64,000 nucleotides of DNA from Gammaproteobacteria bacterium (GCA_026398875.1 JAPLSB010000018.1:1-64000), one strand, 5' to 3'. Positions 50,442-60,429 are shown, counted from the first letter of the stretch. A program made the numbers and translations. The notes: generated by a model not told the origin, from the sequence alone.

Positions 50442-53057
50442 TCACACCACGAAATTGACCAGCTTGCCGGGCACCACGACCTGCTTCTTGATCGCGGCAC
50501 CAGCAAGGAAGCGCTGTACACCTTCATCGGCCAGTGCAGCGGCAATGATCACGTCCTGCGCCGACCCCGCCGGCACGCTGATCTGGCCGCGGAGCTTGCC
50601 GTTGACCTGCACAACCATTGCGACGTTGTCCGACACCCGGGCATCGGCTTCCGGCTCCGGCCATTCGGCGTCGATCACCGGGGTCGTGTTGCCCAGCGCC
50701 AGCCACAGTTCATGCGCGGCATGCGGCACGATCGGCGACAGCACGCGCACCAGTGCACTCAGCGCTTCGCCCAGCACCGCCCGCCCCTGTGCGCTGCGGT
50801 CATCGAACTTGGCCAGCGCATTGACCAGTTCCATGCACGCGGCGATAGCGGTGTTGTAATTGTGGCGACGGCCGAAGTCGTCGCTGATCTTGGCCAGCTG
50901 ATCGTGCAGCTTGCGGCGAAGGTCCTTCTGCGCGGCGTTCAGCGCGGCGCGGTCGAGCGGCTCGGTGGCGCCGAGGGCTGCGTGATCGGCCACCAGCTTC
51001 CAGACCCGCTTCAGGAAGCGCAGCGCGCCGTCGATGCCGGCATCGCTCCATTCCAGCGTCTGCTCCGGCGGCGCGGTGAACATCATGAACAGGCGTACGG
51101 CATCGGCACCGTGCGATTCGATGATCGCCGCCGGATCGACGCCGTTGTTCTTCGACTTCGACATCGTGCCGAGGCCGACCGCAGTCACCACTTCGCCGCT
51201 TGCCTTCAGCGCGTAGCTGCCGTCGGCGCGTTTCTCGACGTCCTTCGGATTGATCCAGTCGCGGCCACCGGCTTCGGTCGTGCGATAGAAGCCTTCGGCC
51301 AGCACCATGCCCTGGGTCAGCAGGCGCTTGAACGGCTCGGCGACCGCCGGCAGGCCGCAGTCGCGCATCAGCTTCGAGAAGAAACGCGCGTACAGCAGAT
51401 GCAGGATCGCGTGCTCGATGCCGCCGATGTACTGATCGACCGGCAGCCAGTAGGCCGCGCGCTCGTCGACCATGCCGGTCTGGCAGCCAGCGCTGGCGAA
51501 GCGGGCGTAGTACCAGCTGGAATCGACGAAGGTGTCGAAGGTGTCGGTCTCGCGTCGCGCCGGCTTGCCGCATTGCGGACACGGCACGTTGACGAAGCTG
51601 TCGAGCTTCAGCAGCGGGTTGCCGCGACCATCCGGCACCAGATCTTCCGGCAGCCGCACCGGCAGCTGGTCGGCCGGCACCGGTACCGCATCGCAGCTAT
51701 CGCAGTAGATGATCGGGATCGGGCAGCCCCAGTAGCGCTGGCGCGATACGCCCCAGTCACGCAGCCGGTAGTTGACGCGGCGGCGGCCGGCGTTCTGCTG
51801 CTCCAGCTTGCTGGCGATGCCGTCGAAGGCGTCCTTGAACGACAGGCCCGAGAACTCCGCGGAGTTGATCGTGAAGGCTTTGTCGGTGAATGCAGCGGTT
51901 GAGAGATCCGGCGCCGGCCCGTCGGCCGTCGCGGCGATCACCGCCTTGATCGGCAGACCGTACTTGGTCGCGAACTCCCAGTCGCGCTGGTCGTGTCCCG
52001 GCACCGCCATCACCGCGCCGGAGCCATAGCTCATCAGCACGAAGTTGGCGGCGTAGACCGGAATTCGCTCAGCCGTAAGCGGGTGGATGACGTCGATGCC
52101 CAGCGCCACACCGCGCTTCTCCATCGTTTCCATCGCCGCTTCGGTGACGTCACCGCGGCTCGCTTCATCGACGAACGCCGCCACGGTCGCATCACGCGCC
52201 GCCGCTTCCAGTGCCAGCGGATGCTGGGCAGCCACGCTGACGAAGGTCACGCCGTACAGCGTGTCCGGCCGCGTCGTGAACACGGTCAGCTTCTCGCTGG
52301 TCTCCCCTCTCCCGCCGGGAGAGGGGCCGGGGGTGAGGGAAGGCCGGTCAACCGTGAAATCGATCTCCAGTCCTTCCGAGCGGCCGATCCAGTTTTCCTG
52401 CATGCGGCGCACGGCTTCCGGCCAGTGCTCGAGCTGCTTGACCTCGGCGAGCAGCTCGTCGGCATAGGCGGTGATCTTCAGGAACCACTGCGGGATCTCG
52501 CGCTGTTCGACGATGGCGCCAGAGCGCCAGCCGCGGCCGTCGATGACCTGCTCGTTGGCCAGCACGGTCTGGTCGACCGGATCCCAGTTGACGCGCGAGT
52601 TGCGGCGGTAGATCAGGCCGCGCTTGAGCAGTTCGGTGAAGAACCACTGCTGCCAGCGGTAGTAGTCCGGCTCGCAGGTCGCGAGGCGGCGATCCCAGTC
52701 GTAGCCGATGCCGAGCTGCTTGAGCTGCCCGCACATGGTGTCGATGTTCGAGTAGGTCCACTCGGCCGGCGGCACCTTGTTCTTGATCGCCGCATTCTCG
52801 GCCGGCAGGCCGAAGGCATCGAAGCCGATCGGCTGCAGCACGTTCTTGCCCTTCATCCGCTGATAGCGGCTGATCACGTCGCCGATCGTGTAGTTGCGCA
52901 CGTGGCCCATGTGCAGCTTGCCGGACGGGTACGGGAACATCGACAGGCAGTAGAACTTCTCCGCGCCCGGCTTCTCGACGGCCTTGAAGCACTGATTGGC
53001 GGCCCAGAACGCCTGGGTGCTGGACTCGACTTCGACGGGGCTGTATTCGGCTTTCAT
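50442..53057 (-). CDS. leuS: Leucyl-tRNA synthetase
   Basis: Charges tRNA-Leu with leucine. The 871-residue product from ATG 53055-53057 has the HIGH-type motif FPYPSGKLHMGHVRNY, the KMSKS motif GTMSKSKNNGVDP, the zinc-type region CPQCGKPARRETDTFDTFVDS, the CP1 editing domain with TTRPDTLYG and the anticodon-binding C-terminus. At residues about 238-254 an extra stretch (RPSLTPGPSPGGRGETSE) is encoded by a 37-bp palindromic repeat (52304-52340). It lies at the entry of the editing domain, where other LeuS proteins have a short loop. Since leuS is essential, the insertion must be tolerated. Confidence 0.97.
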   Translation of the reverse strand: MKAEYSPVEVESSTQAFWAANQCFKAVEKPGAEKFYCLSMFPYPSGKLHMGHVRNYTIGDVISRYQRMKGKNVLQPIGFDAFGLPAENAAIKNKVPPAEWTYSNIDTMCGQLKQLGIGYDWDRRLATCEPDYYRWQQWFFTELLKRGLIYRRNSRVNWDPVDQTVLANEQVIDGRGWRSGAIVEQREIPQWFLKITAYADELLAEVKQLEHWPEAVRRMQENWIGRSEGLEIDFTVDRPSLTPGPSPGGRGETSEKLTVFTTRPDTLYGVTFVSVAAQHPLALEAAARDATVAAFVDEASRGDVTEAAMETMEKRGVALGIDVIHPLTAERIPVYAANFVLMSYGSGAVMAVPGHDQRDWEFATKYGLPIKAVIAATADGPAPDLSTAAFTDKAFTINSAEFSGLSFKDAFDGIASKLEQQNAGRRRVNYRLRDWGVSRQRYWGCPIPIIYCDSCDAVPVPADQLPVRLPEDLVPDGRGNPLLKLDSFVNVPCPQCGKPARRETDTFDTFVDSSWYYARFASAGCQTGMVDERAAYWLPVDQYIGGIEHAILHLLYARFFSKLMRDCGLPAVAEPFKRLLTQGMVLAEGFYRTTEAGGRDWINPKDVEKRADGSYALKASGEVVTAVGLGTMSKSKNNGVDPAAIIESHGADAVRLFMMFTAPPEQTLEWSDAGIDGALRFLKRVWKLVADHAALGATEPLDRAALNAAQKDLRRKLHDQLAKISDDFGRRHNYNTAIAACMELVNALAKFDDRSAQGRAVLGEALSALVRVLSPIVPHAAHELWLALGNTTPVIDAEWPEPEADARVSDNVAMVVQVNGKLRGQISVPAGSAQDVIIAAALADEGVQRFLAGAAIKKQVVVPGKLVNFVV
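52304..52340. repeat. 37-bp palindromic repeat inside leuS
   Basis: The stem is CCCCTCTCCC (52304-52313) with GGGAGAGGGG (52317-52326), followed by the tag whose reverse complement is TCCCTCACCCCC. It matches the copy in hsdM (6228-6264) at 33 of 37 positions in reverse orientation. It is translated in frame as part of LeuS. Confidence 0.85.
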
Positions 53058-53372
53058 GGGGCGGCGGGACGTGATGCGCGTGCGGAACGGCGGGCTGCGG
53101 GGGCGCACAGTTTACAGGCTGGTTCCGTCGGCCCTGCGCCGAGGCTGCGCGCGCGCAGGGCAGGCAGCAGGATGGCGCGGCAGGTCGACATTTTTTGTCA
53201 GCTTGTGACCGCTCCGAACCACGCCGCGTCAGTCGGTGATGTGGGCGCACGAGCAATCGCCATTGATTTATCGAGGATTTTTCAAAATCATGCCGTGGCA
53301 CGCGGGTTGCTCCCTGCTCATCGCGTCGCACCCCGAATCTGCCGTTCAACGCCACCCATCCGGAGCACTCCC
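53058..53372. promoter_or_regulatory. 315-bp divergent region between leuS and pilA
   Basis: Contains the sigma-54 promoter for the pilin at 53296-53311 and the leuS promoter on the other strand. Upstream of the sigma-54 site is AT-rich sequence (53262-53290) suitable for activator or IHF binding. No gene is seen. Confidence 0.7.
53296..53311 (+). promoter_or_regulatory. Sigma-54 promoter of the pilin gene
   Basis: TGGCACGCGGGTTGCT matches the -24/-12 consensus (TGGCAC, five bases, TTGC) without a mismatch. It ends 61 bp before the pilin ATG. Type IV pilin genes of pseudomonads and relatives use RpoN with the PilS/PilR pair, which is not in this window. Confidence 0.92.
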
Positions 53373-53792
53373 ATGAAGAAGGTCCAGCAAGGTTTCACCC
53401 TGATCGAACTGATGATCGTCATCGCGATCATCGGCATCCTCGCCGCCATTGCGCTGCCGGCTTACCAGGACTACGCCAACCGTGCCAAGGTCAGCGAAGT
53501 CGTGGTGGCGGCGGATGCCTGCAAGTCGGCGGTCACCGAATCGTTCGCGTCGTCGGGCACGCTGCCGGCCGATGCCTCGGCGGCTGGCTGCATCAACGAC
53601 GCGACCAAGTACGTCGAATCGCTGTCGGTGAACAACGGCGCGATCACGATCACCGCGCGCAGCACCGGTCAGGACGCTATCGACGGCGATACGCTGATCT
53701 TCACGCCGACCGCATCGAGCAGCGGCACGCTGACCTGGGCCTGCAACACCGGCACGATCCCGGGCAAGTACCTGCCACAGGCCTGCCGCTGA
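53373..53792 (+). CDS. pilA: Type IV major pilin
   Basis: Structural subunit of the type IVa pilus. The 139-residue prepilin has a short leader MKKVQQG, cleavage before Phe8, and the conserved helix FTLIELMIVIAIIGILAAIA with Glu at mature position 5 (Glu12 of the prepilin). The globular part is Ser/Thr/Ala-rich. Two C-terminal cysteines (TWACNTG and PQACR) give the usual disulfide loop; another pair lies at DACKS and AGCIN. The ATG follows CGGAG. A terminator comes directly after. Confidence 0.96.
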   Translation: MKKVQQGFTLIELMIVIAIIGILAAIALPAYQDYANRAKVSEVVVAADACKSAVTESFASSGTLPADASAAGCINDATKYVESLSVNNGAITITARSTGQDAIDGDTLIFTPTASSSGTLTWACNTGTIPGKYLPQACR

Positions 53793-53849
53793 TCGTAGTG
53801 CCATCCCCGGGCTGATCCGATCCCGCTGACACTCGATCGATCAGCCTGC

Positions 53850-53880
53850 GAAAACGCCGCCGCCAAGGCGGCGTTTTCGT
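53850..53880 (+). terminator. Rho-independent terminator after pilA
   Basis: A stem AAAACGCCGCC/GGCGGCGTTTT (53851-53861 and 53867-53877) followed by CGTTT, 58 bp after the pilA stop. It separates the abundant pilin message from the ligase gene that starts 21 bp later; some read-through is likely. Confidence 0.8.
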
Positions 53881-53900
53881 TTGCAGCCCCGGAGCAGCGC

Positions 53901-55913
53901 GTGAAACAGGCGACCTATCCCGTATCCGCCATCCTGCTGGCGCTGGCAGCAGCGGCGGCTGTGCTGCACAACGGCGGGCTCGACACGTCCTCGCTCGCAG
54001 TGGCGGCGGGGCTGATGCTGGTCATGCTGATGTTCGGCATCTCCGTCGGCAGAAATCCTCACGCCATGCCGCTGCCGACACTGCCGCTGACGCTGGCGAG
54101 CGGGTGTCTGCTGGTGCTGGCGCTATGGCTCGTCCTGATGCCGGGCCTTAGCGAGTTACCCGGCACCAGCGTGACGGTAGGCTGGGTAGTGGCCGCGCTG
54201 CCGCTGGCCTATCTGCTTGCCGTGGTCACGCTGCGCGACACGCGTGACTGGACCGCGGGCCTGTCGCTGGTCAGGGTCGTTGCCGCCCTGGTAATGACCG
54301 TCGGGGTCATCGATTTTCTGGTCGTTCGCAGCCGGCCGTTCTCGGTGTTCGAGGACGTCAATGCTTTCGCCGCGTTCTGCAATGTCTTCGCGCTGCCAGC
54401 GCTTGCCCGCCTGCACACCCGTCTGCGCAGCGACGGCATGGGTGCAGCCTTGCGGACAGGCAATGCGGCATTCGTGCTGCTGGCCCTTGCCTGTCTCGCC
54501 GCCACGGCATCGCGCGGTGGTCAGCTCAGCTTTTTGCTCGGCCTGACCGTGCTCGGGCTGTTGCTGGTGCGCCATGAACGCAGTGCCTGGAAGACGATCG
54601 CGGCGAGCGTGCTGGTCTTCGTCGCGCTGCTTGCAGCGATTGCACCGTTCCAGCAAATGGGCAGCTCGCTGTCCCGCTTCACGTCGATGGACAGCGACAG
54701 CTCCACCAGCGACCGGTTGGAGATGCTGAAGTCGACCTGGCGGATGGTCGAGGACGGTCCGTGGTACGGCAGCGGGCTCGGCACCTACAAGGTCCGCTAC
54801 CTGATGTATCGCAGTCCGGACGAGGTTTCGACAACCGGCGATCTCGCCCACAACGATTACCTGCAGATGCTGGCCGAAGGGGGCCCGATCCTCGCGGGCT
54901 TGCTGGCGCTGCTGGCGCTCGGCGTGGGCCTTGCAGCGCTGCGGCTGTGGCGCTGCGCGCGGACGACGACTGCTGAAAGCCCGCAGTTCATCGAGTCCGC
55001 CGGTCTGGTTGCGGCCTTGTTCTGCCTGTTCGGCCACGCGGCGCTGAATTTCATCTTCTACGTGATGCCGCTGGCGCTGATCGCCGGCCTGTATCTCGGG
55101 CGGCTCGATGTGCTGCGTGGCGATGTCCGCCAGCTCGAGATCGGCCGTCATGTCTCCCGGCCGATGCTGATGACGCTGGTCGGCGGTCTGACGCTATGGC
55201 TCATCGCGACACTCGGGCTGCAAAGCGCCTATCAGGCGATGACCACCGGCCAATGCAGGCTGCGGCTGTGCACGCAACTGGCCGGTGACGAGCCGTTCTA
55301 CGGCCGCTACTCGGCATTGCTGATCGCCACCCAGCCTTCGTACCTGCCGGCACGGGAGTGGTTCGTGAACGCCTACACGGCAGCAGCGGCCCGCGCGGCC
55401 GACGACCGGCAGCGCAACGATTCGGCCCGGATGGCGGCACGAGAACTCGCCGACCAGATCCGCCGCTACCCGGCAGTGCCTTATCCCTACCGCGACCTCG
55501 CCAGCCTGCTGATCAAGTATCCCGCCGTAGCCGACGCCATCGGGCCCGGCGTCAGCGATCAGCCAGTGGCACTGCTGCGTGAAGCGGTGCGCCGCAATCC
55601 GCTCGATGTCCGTGCCCGTACGCAACTTGCCACGACACTCGATGCCGGCGGACAAACTGAAGCGGCATTCGAGCTGCTGCATGACGACGGCATGCGCTGG
55701 TGGAAAGTGCAGCCGCTGTCAGACAGCGGACGGGCCGACCTGCTGAAAGCCGCGATCCCGCTGGCGCTGAAGCTGGGGCGCTGCGCAGACGCTGCCGAGA
55801 TGGCACAGGGGCTGGCTGCCTTTCTGCCCGACGATCCGCTGGCAGTGCCGGTCGATTCGGATGCAGCGACCTGTCGGCCGGACAGCCAGCAAGCGCCGGC
55901 CGTATCGGGCTGA
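53901..55913 (+). CDS. O-antigen ligase family / pilin glycan ligase (PglL/TfpO type)
   Basis: A 670-residue polytopic membrane protein, about 12 helices in the first ~440 residues, with the Wzy_C/WaaL core (TASRGGQLSFLLGLTVLGLL ... GSGLGTYKVRYLMYRSPDEV...LAHNDYLQMLAEGG). The HNDYLQ segment is the hallmark of pilin O-oligosaccharyltransferases of the PglL group. A periplasmic C-terminal TPR-like part (ADQIRRYPAVPYPYRDLASLL ...) corresponds to Wzy_C_2. Its position right after pilA suggests it glycosylates the pilin. The start is GTG 53901-53903 with GGAG upstream. Confidence 0.88.
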   Translation: MKQATYPVSAILLALAAAAAVLHNGGLDTSSLAVAAGLMLVMLMFGISVGRNPHAMPLPTLPLTLASGCLLVLALWLVLMPGLSELPGTSVTVGWVVAALPLAYLLAVVTLRDTRDWTAGLSLVRVVAALVMTVGVIDFLVVRSRPFSVFEDVNAFAAFCNVFALPALARLHTRLRSDGMGAALRTGNAAFVLLALACLAATASRGGQLSFLLGLTVLGLLLVRHERSAWKTIAASVLVFVALLAAIAPFQQMGSSLSRFTSMDSDSSTSDRLEMLKSTWRMVEDGPWYGSGLGTYKVRYLMYRSPDEVSTTGDLAHNDYLQMLAEGGPILAGLLALLALGVGLAALRLWRCARTTTAESPQFIESAGLVAALFCLFGHAALNFIFYVMPLALIAGLYLGRLDVLRGDVRQLEIGRHVSRPMLMTLVGGLTLWLIATLGLQSAYQAMTTGQCRLRLCTQLAGDEPFYGRYSALLIATQPSYLPAREWFVNAYTAAAARAADDRQRNDSARMAARELADQIRRYPAVPYPYRDLASLLIKYPAVADAIGPGVSDQPVALLREAVRRNPLDVRARTQLATTLDAGGQTEAAFELLHDDGMRWWKVQPLSDSGRADLLKAAIPLALKLGRCADAAEMAQGLAAFLPDDPLAVPVDSDAATCRPDSQQAPAVSG

Positions 55914-55985
55914 GACTCGGTTACGGCTTGCATCGTCAATTCGGCGCGGGCTACGGTTCCGCAACACCCCTGCACCGACTGAACG

Positions 55986-57137
55986 ATGAGCGCCACCGCT
56001 TCCCCGCTGCCCGATGTCACGTCGCCCTCAGCCAGCAACGTCGACGCGCCGAAGACCGGCTTCGCGCAGGAACCCGGCTACCTGTTCGGGCCGTGGATGG
56101 ATTTCTTCTGCCTGGGCGGGGCGACGCTGCTGATCATTCCCTGGTTCGGGCTGCTGCCGACCGACTGGAAGGAATACGCCGACGTGCTGGTGATCACCAC
56201 GGCGGTTGCCCACTTCATCAACAACCCGCATTTCGCGCATTCCTACCACCTGTTCTACCGCGACTTCACGCGGCGCGGCTTTGCGGCCGAGTACCCGCGC
56301 GAGTGGCGCATCCGCTACCTGATCGCCGGCATCGCGGTGCCGCTGGCACTGATCGGCTTCTTCCTGTGGTGCCTGCTGACCAAGAACGCGCGCGCGCTCG
56401 GTTACAGCGTCAACCTGATGTTCTTCACCGTCGGCTGGCATTACGTGAAGCAGGGCTACGGCATGCTGATGCTCGATTCGGTGCTGAAGCGTCGCTTCTT
56501 CACCGAGACCGAAAAGCGGGTGCTGCTGTGGAATGCCTACGCGGTCTGGTTCCTGTCGTGGCTGCTCGGCAACGCGATGGCCTACAAGTCCGACTACTGG
56601 GGCATTGCGTACTACAGCTTCGCGACACCGGAACCGATCATGACGGCGATCGAGATCATCACCGGGCTCAGCTCCGCCGCGGTGCTGGTGATGCTGGCGC
56701 GCAAGTGGCTGGCCACGCGCATGCTGCCGCCGATCAACGGGCTGGTCGGCTACACCGTGGCGCTGTACCTGTGGCTGCTGTACCGCGATCCGGTGCTGAC
56801 CTTGGTGTTCCCGGCGCTGCATTCGATCCAGTACATGGTCGTGGTCTGGCGCTACGAACTGAACTACCAGCAGGCGCAGACCGGCGGAACCCGCAACCCG
56901 GTGCGCTTCGGCCTGCGCATGGCCCTGTTCTATGCGATCGCGCTGGGACTGGGCTATGTCGGCTTCTGGCTGGGGCCGAAATGGCTGGCCACGGTCGCCC
57001 CGTCGCTGATCGAAGGGGTCGGCGACTACGCCTTCCTGCTCGCTGCGTGGATCTTCATCAACGTCCACCACTACTTTCTCGACAGCGTGGTCTGGCGCAA
57101 GGGCAACCCGGAAACCGGGCAGTACCTGTTTCGCTGA
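55986..57137 (+). CDS. Histidine-rich integral membrane protein of unknown function
   Basis: A 383-residue protein with about eight hydrophobic segments. Conserved-looking polar clusters lie in or next to them: AHFINNPHFAHSYHLFYRDF (His76, 82, 85, 88), WHYVKQGYG (His152), ALHSIQY (His279) and NVHHYFLDSVVWR (His361, 362). Spaced His residues of this kind are seen in membrane di-metal enzymes, but I cannot assign a family; the final motif is reminiscent of Brp/Blh-like proteins, only weakly. It lies between the pilin ligase and pilB, with 72-bp and 203-bp gaps, so the link to pili is positional only. Confidence 0.72.
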   Translation: MSATASPLPDVTSPSASNVDAPKTGFAQEPGYLFGPWMDFFCLGGATLLIIPWFGLLPTDWKEYADVLVITTAVAHFINNPHFAHSYHLFYRDFTRRGFAAEYPREWRIRYLIAGIAVPLALIGFFLWCLLTKNARALGYSVNLMFFTVGWHYVKQGYGMLMLDSVLKRRFFTETEKRVLLWNAYAVWFLSWLLGNAMAYKSDYWGIAYYSFATPEPIMTAIEIITGLSSAAVLVMLARKWLATRMLPPINGLVGYTVALYLWLLYRDPVLTLVFPALHSIQYMVVVWRYELNYQQAQTGGTRNPVRFGLRMALFYAIALGLGYVGFWLGPKWLATVAPSLIEGVGDYAFLLAAWIFINVHHYFLDSVVWRKGNPETGQYLFR

Positions 57138-57340
57138 GTTCGCGGCGTATCGGCCGCCGATTGCGGCAGAATCGACGCAAGGCGGGTGTCGGCCGTCGAA
57201 GCGGCCTTGCTGCGCTGGCCGGCTCCTGCGGCTCCGTGTAGCGTTCCAGTTCGGGGTGTGGCGGCCGATCAGGCCGACAACGCCGGAAGCGTGCGGCACA
57301 TTCGAGCCGCTGCACCGTCGATCGTTTCAAGGCGAGATTC

Positions 57341-59074
57341 GTGGTCACCAACGTCCAGAGCGTTCCGTTCAGCAATTTCATCGGCGGCTTGCCGCGCCGC
57401 CTGATCAACGACGGTCTGCTGACCGAGGATCAGGCGCGCGAGGCGCAGGCAAAGGCTGCCAAGACCGACTCGCACTTCGTGTCGGTGGCTGTCGAGTCGA
57501 AGCTGATCAACCCGACGCGGCTCGCGGAAATCGCCAGTGTCGAGTTCGGTACGCCGCTGATCGATCTGTCGACCTTGACCATCGAAGCGCCGCTGGCGCG
57601 CGAAATCAGCGAAAAGCTGATGCGCAAGCACCACGTGCTGCCGATCTACAAGCGCGACCGCAAGCTGTTCGTCGCCCTGTCCGATCCGACGCGCCTGCAC
57701 GCGCTCGACGAGGTCAAGTTCGCGACCGGCTATCTGGTCGAAGGCATCCTCGTCGAGGAAGACAAGCTCACCAAGGGCATCGAGGCGGCCATAGCTGCCG
57801 TGCAGGCCACGGCACTGCAGGGCGGCGACGAGGATCTGGAGAATCTCGAGGTCGAAGGCGGTGATGTCGATCCCGGTGCCGACACCGGAGCCGGCAGCGA
57901 TGCCGACGACGCCCCGATCATCCGTTACGTCAACAAGGTGCTGATCGATGCGATCAACCGCAGCGCCTCGGACATCCACTTCGAGCCGTATGAGAAGAAG
58001 TACCGTATTCGCTACCGGATGGACGGTGAACTGCGCGAGATCGCCACGCCGCCGGTGCAGATGGGCGGCAGGCTTGCTGCACGCCTGAAAGTGATGGCGC
58101 GGCTCGATCTGGCCGAACGCCGGGTACCGCAGGACGGCCGCCTGAAGCTGAAACTGTCGGTCAACAAGGCGATCGATTTCCGCGTTTCCACCTGCCCGAC
58201 GCTGTGGGGCGAGAAGGTGGTGATGCGTATCCTCGATGCCTCCAGCGCGATGCTGGGCATCGATGCGCTCGGCTACGAGCCGGATCAGAAGGATCTGTAC
58301 CTGAAGGCACTGGCGAAGCCGCAGGGCATGATCCTGGTGACCGGCCCGACCGGCTCTGGCAAGACCGTGTCGCTGTACACCGGCTTGAACATTCTCAACA
58401 CCGATGACTGCAACATCTCGACCGCCGAGGACCCCTGCGAAATCAACCTGCCGGGGATCAACCAGGTCAACGTCAACGTCAAGCAGGGCCTGACTTTCGC
58501 CGCAGCACTGAAGGCCTTCCTGCGCCAGGATCCGGACGTGATCATGGTCGGCGAAATCCGCGATCTGGAAACGGCCGAGATCGCGATCAAGGCCGCGCAG
58601 ACCGGCCATCTCGTGTTGTCGACGCTGCACACCAACGACGCGCCGCAGACACTGACTCGCCTGCTGAACATGGGCGTGCCGGCCTACAACGTCGCGTCGT
58701 GCATCACGCTGATCATCGCGCAGCGGCTGGCCCGCAAGCTGTGCAAGTTCTGTCGCCGCCCTGACCGCGTGCCGAACGAGGAACTGCTGCGCGAAGGCTT
58801 CACCGCCGAGCAGATTGCCGCGCCCGGCTTCACGCTGTTCAAGGCGGTCGGCTGCGATCAGTGCAACGGCGGCTACAAGGGCCGGACCGGCATCTATCAG
58901 GTGATGCCGGTCACCGAGTCGATTTCGCGCGTGATCATGGAAGGCGGCAACGCCATCGACATCGCCGACCAGGCGCAACGCGACGGCATTCGCACGCTCC
59001 GTCAATCGGCATTGCGCAAGGTGCTGGACGGCATCATCGACCTTACCGAAGCCAATCGCGTCACCACCGATTAG
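57341..59074 (+). CDS. pilB: Type IV pilus assembly ATPase
   Basis: Cytosolic hexameric ATPase powering pilus extension. The 577-residue product has the N-terminal T2SSE_N domain, then DIHFEPYEKKYRIRYRMDGE, Walker A GPTGSGKTVSLY, Asp box STAEDPCE, Walker B DPDVIMVGEIRD, the His box TGHLVLSTLHTNDAP and the zinc site CKFCRR...CDQCNGGYKGR. The start is GTG 57341-57343 with GGCGAG upstream. It is followed by pilC, the standard order. Confidence 0.96.
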   Translation: MVTNVQSVPFSNFIGGLPRRLINDGLLTEDQAREAQAKAAKTDSHFVSVAVESKLINPTRLAEIASVEFGTPLIDLSTLTIEAPLAREISEKLMRKHHVLPIYKRDRKLFVALSDPTRLHALDEVKFATGYLVEGILVEEDKLTKGIEAAIAAVQATALQGGDEDLENLEVEGGDVDPGADTGAGSDADDAPIIRYVNKVLIDAINRSASDIHFEPYEKKYRIRYRMDGELREIATPPVQMGGRLAARLKVMARLDLAERRVPQDGRLKLKLSVNKAIDFRVSTCPTLWGEKVVMRILDASSAMLGIDALGYEPDQKDLYLKALAKPQGMILVTGPTGSGKTVSLYTGLNILNTDDCNISTAEDPCEINLPGINQVNVNVKQGLTFAAALKAFLRQDPDVIMVGEIRDLETAEIAIKAAQTGHLVLSTLHTNDAPQTLTRLLNMGVPAYNVASCITLIIAQRLARKLCKFCRRPDRVPNEELLREGFTAEQIAAPGFTLFKAVGCDQCNGGYKGRTGIYQVMPVTESISRVIMEGGNAIDIADQAQRDGIRTLRQSALRKVLDGIIDLTEANRVTTD

Positions 59075-59205
59075 CGGTATTCTTCAAGCCGCGCAGGGCT
59101 TCGCGATACCGGCATCAGGACCCGCGAGGTCCGCGCCGACGTCATCGCGTCGACGCACGCCGTGATGCCCGGACGGCAACGGCCGGCAACGAACACGGGA
59201 TCGCC

Positions 59206-60429
59206 ATGGCAGCTGCAAACGCACCGCTCAAGGATTCGACCTTCAAATGGGAAGGCCGCGACCGCAAGGGCGCCTTGATCAAAGGGGTGTCCGAAGGTCC
59301 AAGCGAGGCCGCGATCAAGCTGCAGCTGCGCAAGCAGGGCATCAACCCGACGCGGATCAACAAGCAGCTGTCGCTGTTCGGCAAGCAGAAGAAGCCGATC
59401 AAGGGCCAGGACATCGCAGTCTTCAGCCGCCAGCTCGCGACCATGATGTCGGCCGGCGTGCCACTGGTGCAGTCGCTGGAGATCGTCGGCCGCGGTCACG
59501 CCAACCCGTCGATGGGCGAGATGGTGCTGGGCATCAAGTCGAACATCGAGGGCGGTGCCACGCTGGCCGAGTCGCTGGCCAAGTACCCGCGCCAGTTCGA
59601 TGACCTGTTCGTCAACCTGGTCGACGCCGGCGAACGTTCGGGTGCGCTCGAAGCGTTGCTCGACAAGATCGCGACCTACAAGGAAAAGACCGAGTCGACG
59701 AAGAAGAAGGTCAAGAAGGCCTTGACCTATCCAGCGGCGGTGATCGCTGTCGCGTTCATCGTCACCGGCATCCTGCTGTACTTCGTGGTGCCGCAGTTCG
59801 CGTCGCTGTTCCAGGGCTTCGGTGCCGACTTGCCGGCGTTCACCAAGATGGTCGTGGCGCTGTCCGATTTCATCCAGGAAGACTGGTGGGTGATCCTGCT
59901 GTTCGGCCTGGCCACGTTCTTCGGCCTGCGCGAAGCGCATGTCCGCTCGGCGAAGGTCCGGCGCTTCACCGACCGGTTGATGCTGCGCCTGCCGGTGGTC
60001 GGCGACATCCTCTACAAGTCGGCCGTCGCGCGCTATGCGCGAACGCTGTCGACCATGTTCGCGGCCGGCGTGCCGCTGGTGGAAGCGATGGAATCGGTCG
60101 CCAAGGCGGCCGGCAACATCGTGTTCACCGAAGCGATCCTGCAGATGCGCGACCAGGTATCGACCGGCCAGCAGCTGCAACTGACGATGCAGCAGAGCGG
60201 CCTGTTTCCGGCGATGGCGGTGCAGATGGTCGCGATCGGCGAGGAATCCGGTTCGCTCGACCACATGTGCGCCAAGCTCGCCGATTTCTACGAGGAAGAG
60301 GTCGACGCGCTGGTCGACAACCTCACCGCGCTGCTCGAGCCGATGATCATGGTCGTGCTCGGCGTGCTGGTCGGCGGGCTCGTGGTGGCGATGTACCTGC
60401 CGATCTTCAAGATCGGCCAGGCCATCTGA
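59206..60429 (+). CDS. pilC: Type IV pilus inner-membrane platform protein
   Basis: Polytopic inner-membrane protein on which the pilus is built, working with PilB. The 407-residue product from ATG 59206 starts MAAANAPLKDSTFKWEGRDR and has two GspF/PilC repeats: FSRQLATMMSAGVPLVQSLEI and ARTLSTMFAAGVPLVEAMESV, each ending in a membrane helix pair; the last helices are PMIMVVLGVLVGGLVVAMYLPIF. The prepilin peptidase gene pilD, which usually follows, is not there. Confidence 0.95.
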   Translation: MAAANAPLKDSTFKWEGRDRKGALIKGVSEGPSEAAIKLQLRKQGINPTRINKQLSLFGKQKKPIKGQDIAVFSRQLATMMSAGVPLVQSLEIVGRGHANPSMGEMVLGIKSNIEGGATLAESLAKYPRQFDDLFVNLVDAGERSGALEALLDKIATYKEKTESTKKKVKKALTYPAAVIAVAFIVTGILLYFVVPQFASLFQGFGADLPAFTKMVVALSDFIQEDWWVILLFGLATFFGLREAHVRSAKVRRFTDRLMLRLPVVGDILYKSAVARYARTLSTMFAAGVPLVEAMESVAKAAGNIVFTEAILQMRDQVSTGQQLQLTMQQSGLFPAMAVQMVAIGEESGSLDHMCAKLADFYEEEVDALVDNLTALLEPMIMVVLGVLVGGLVVAMYLPIFKIGQAI

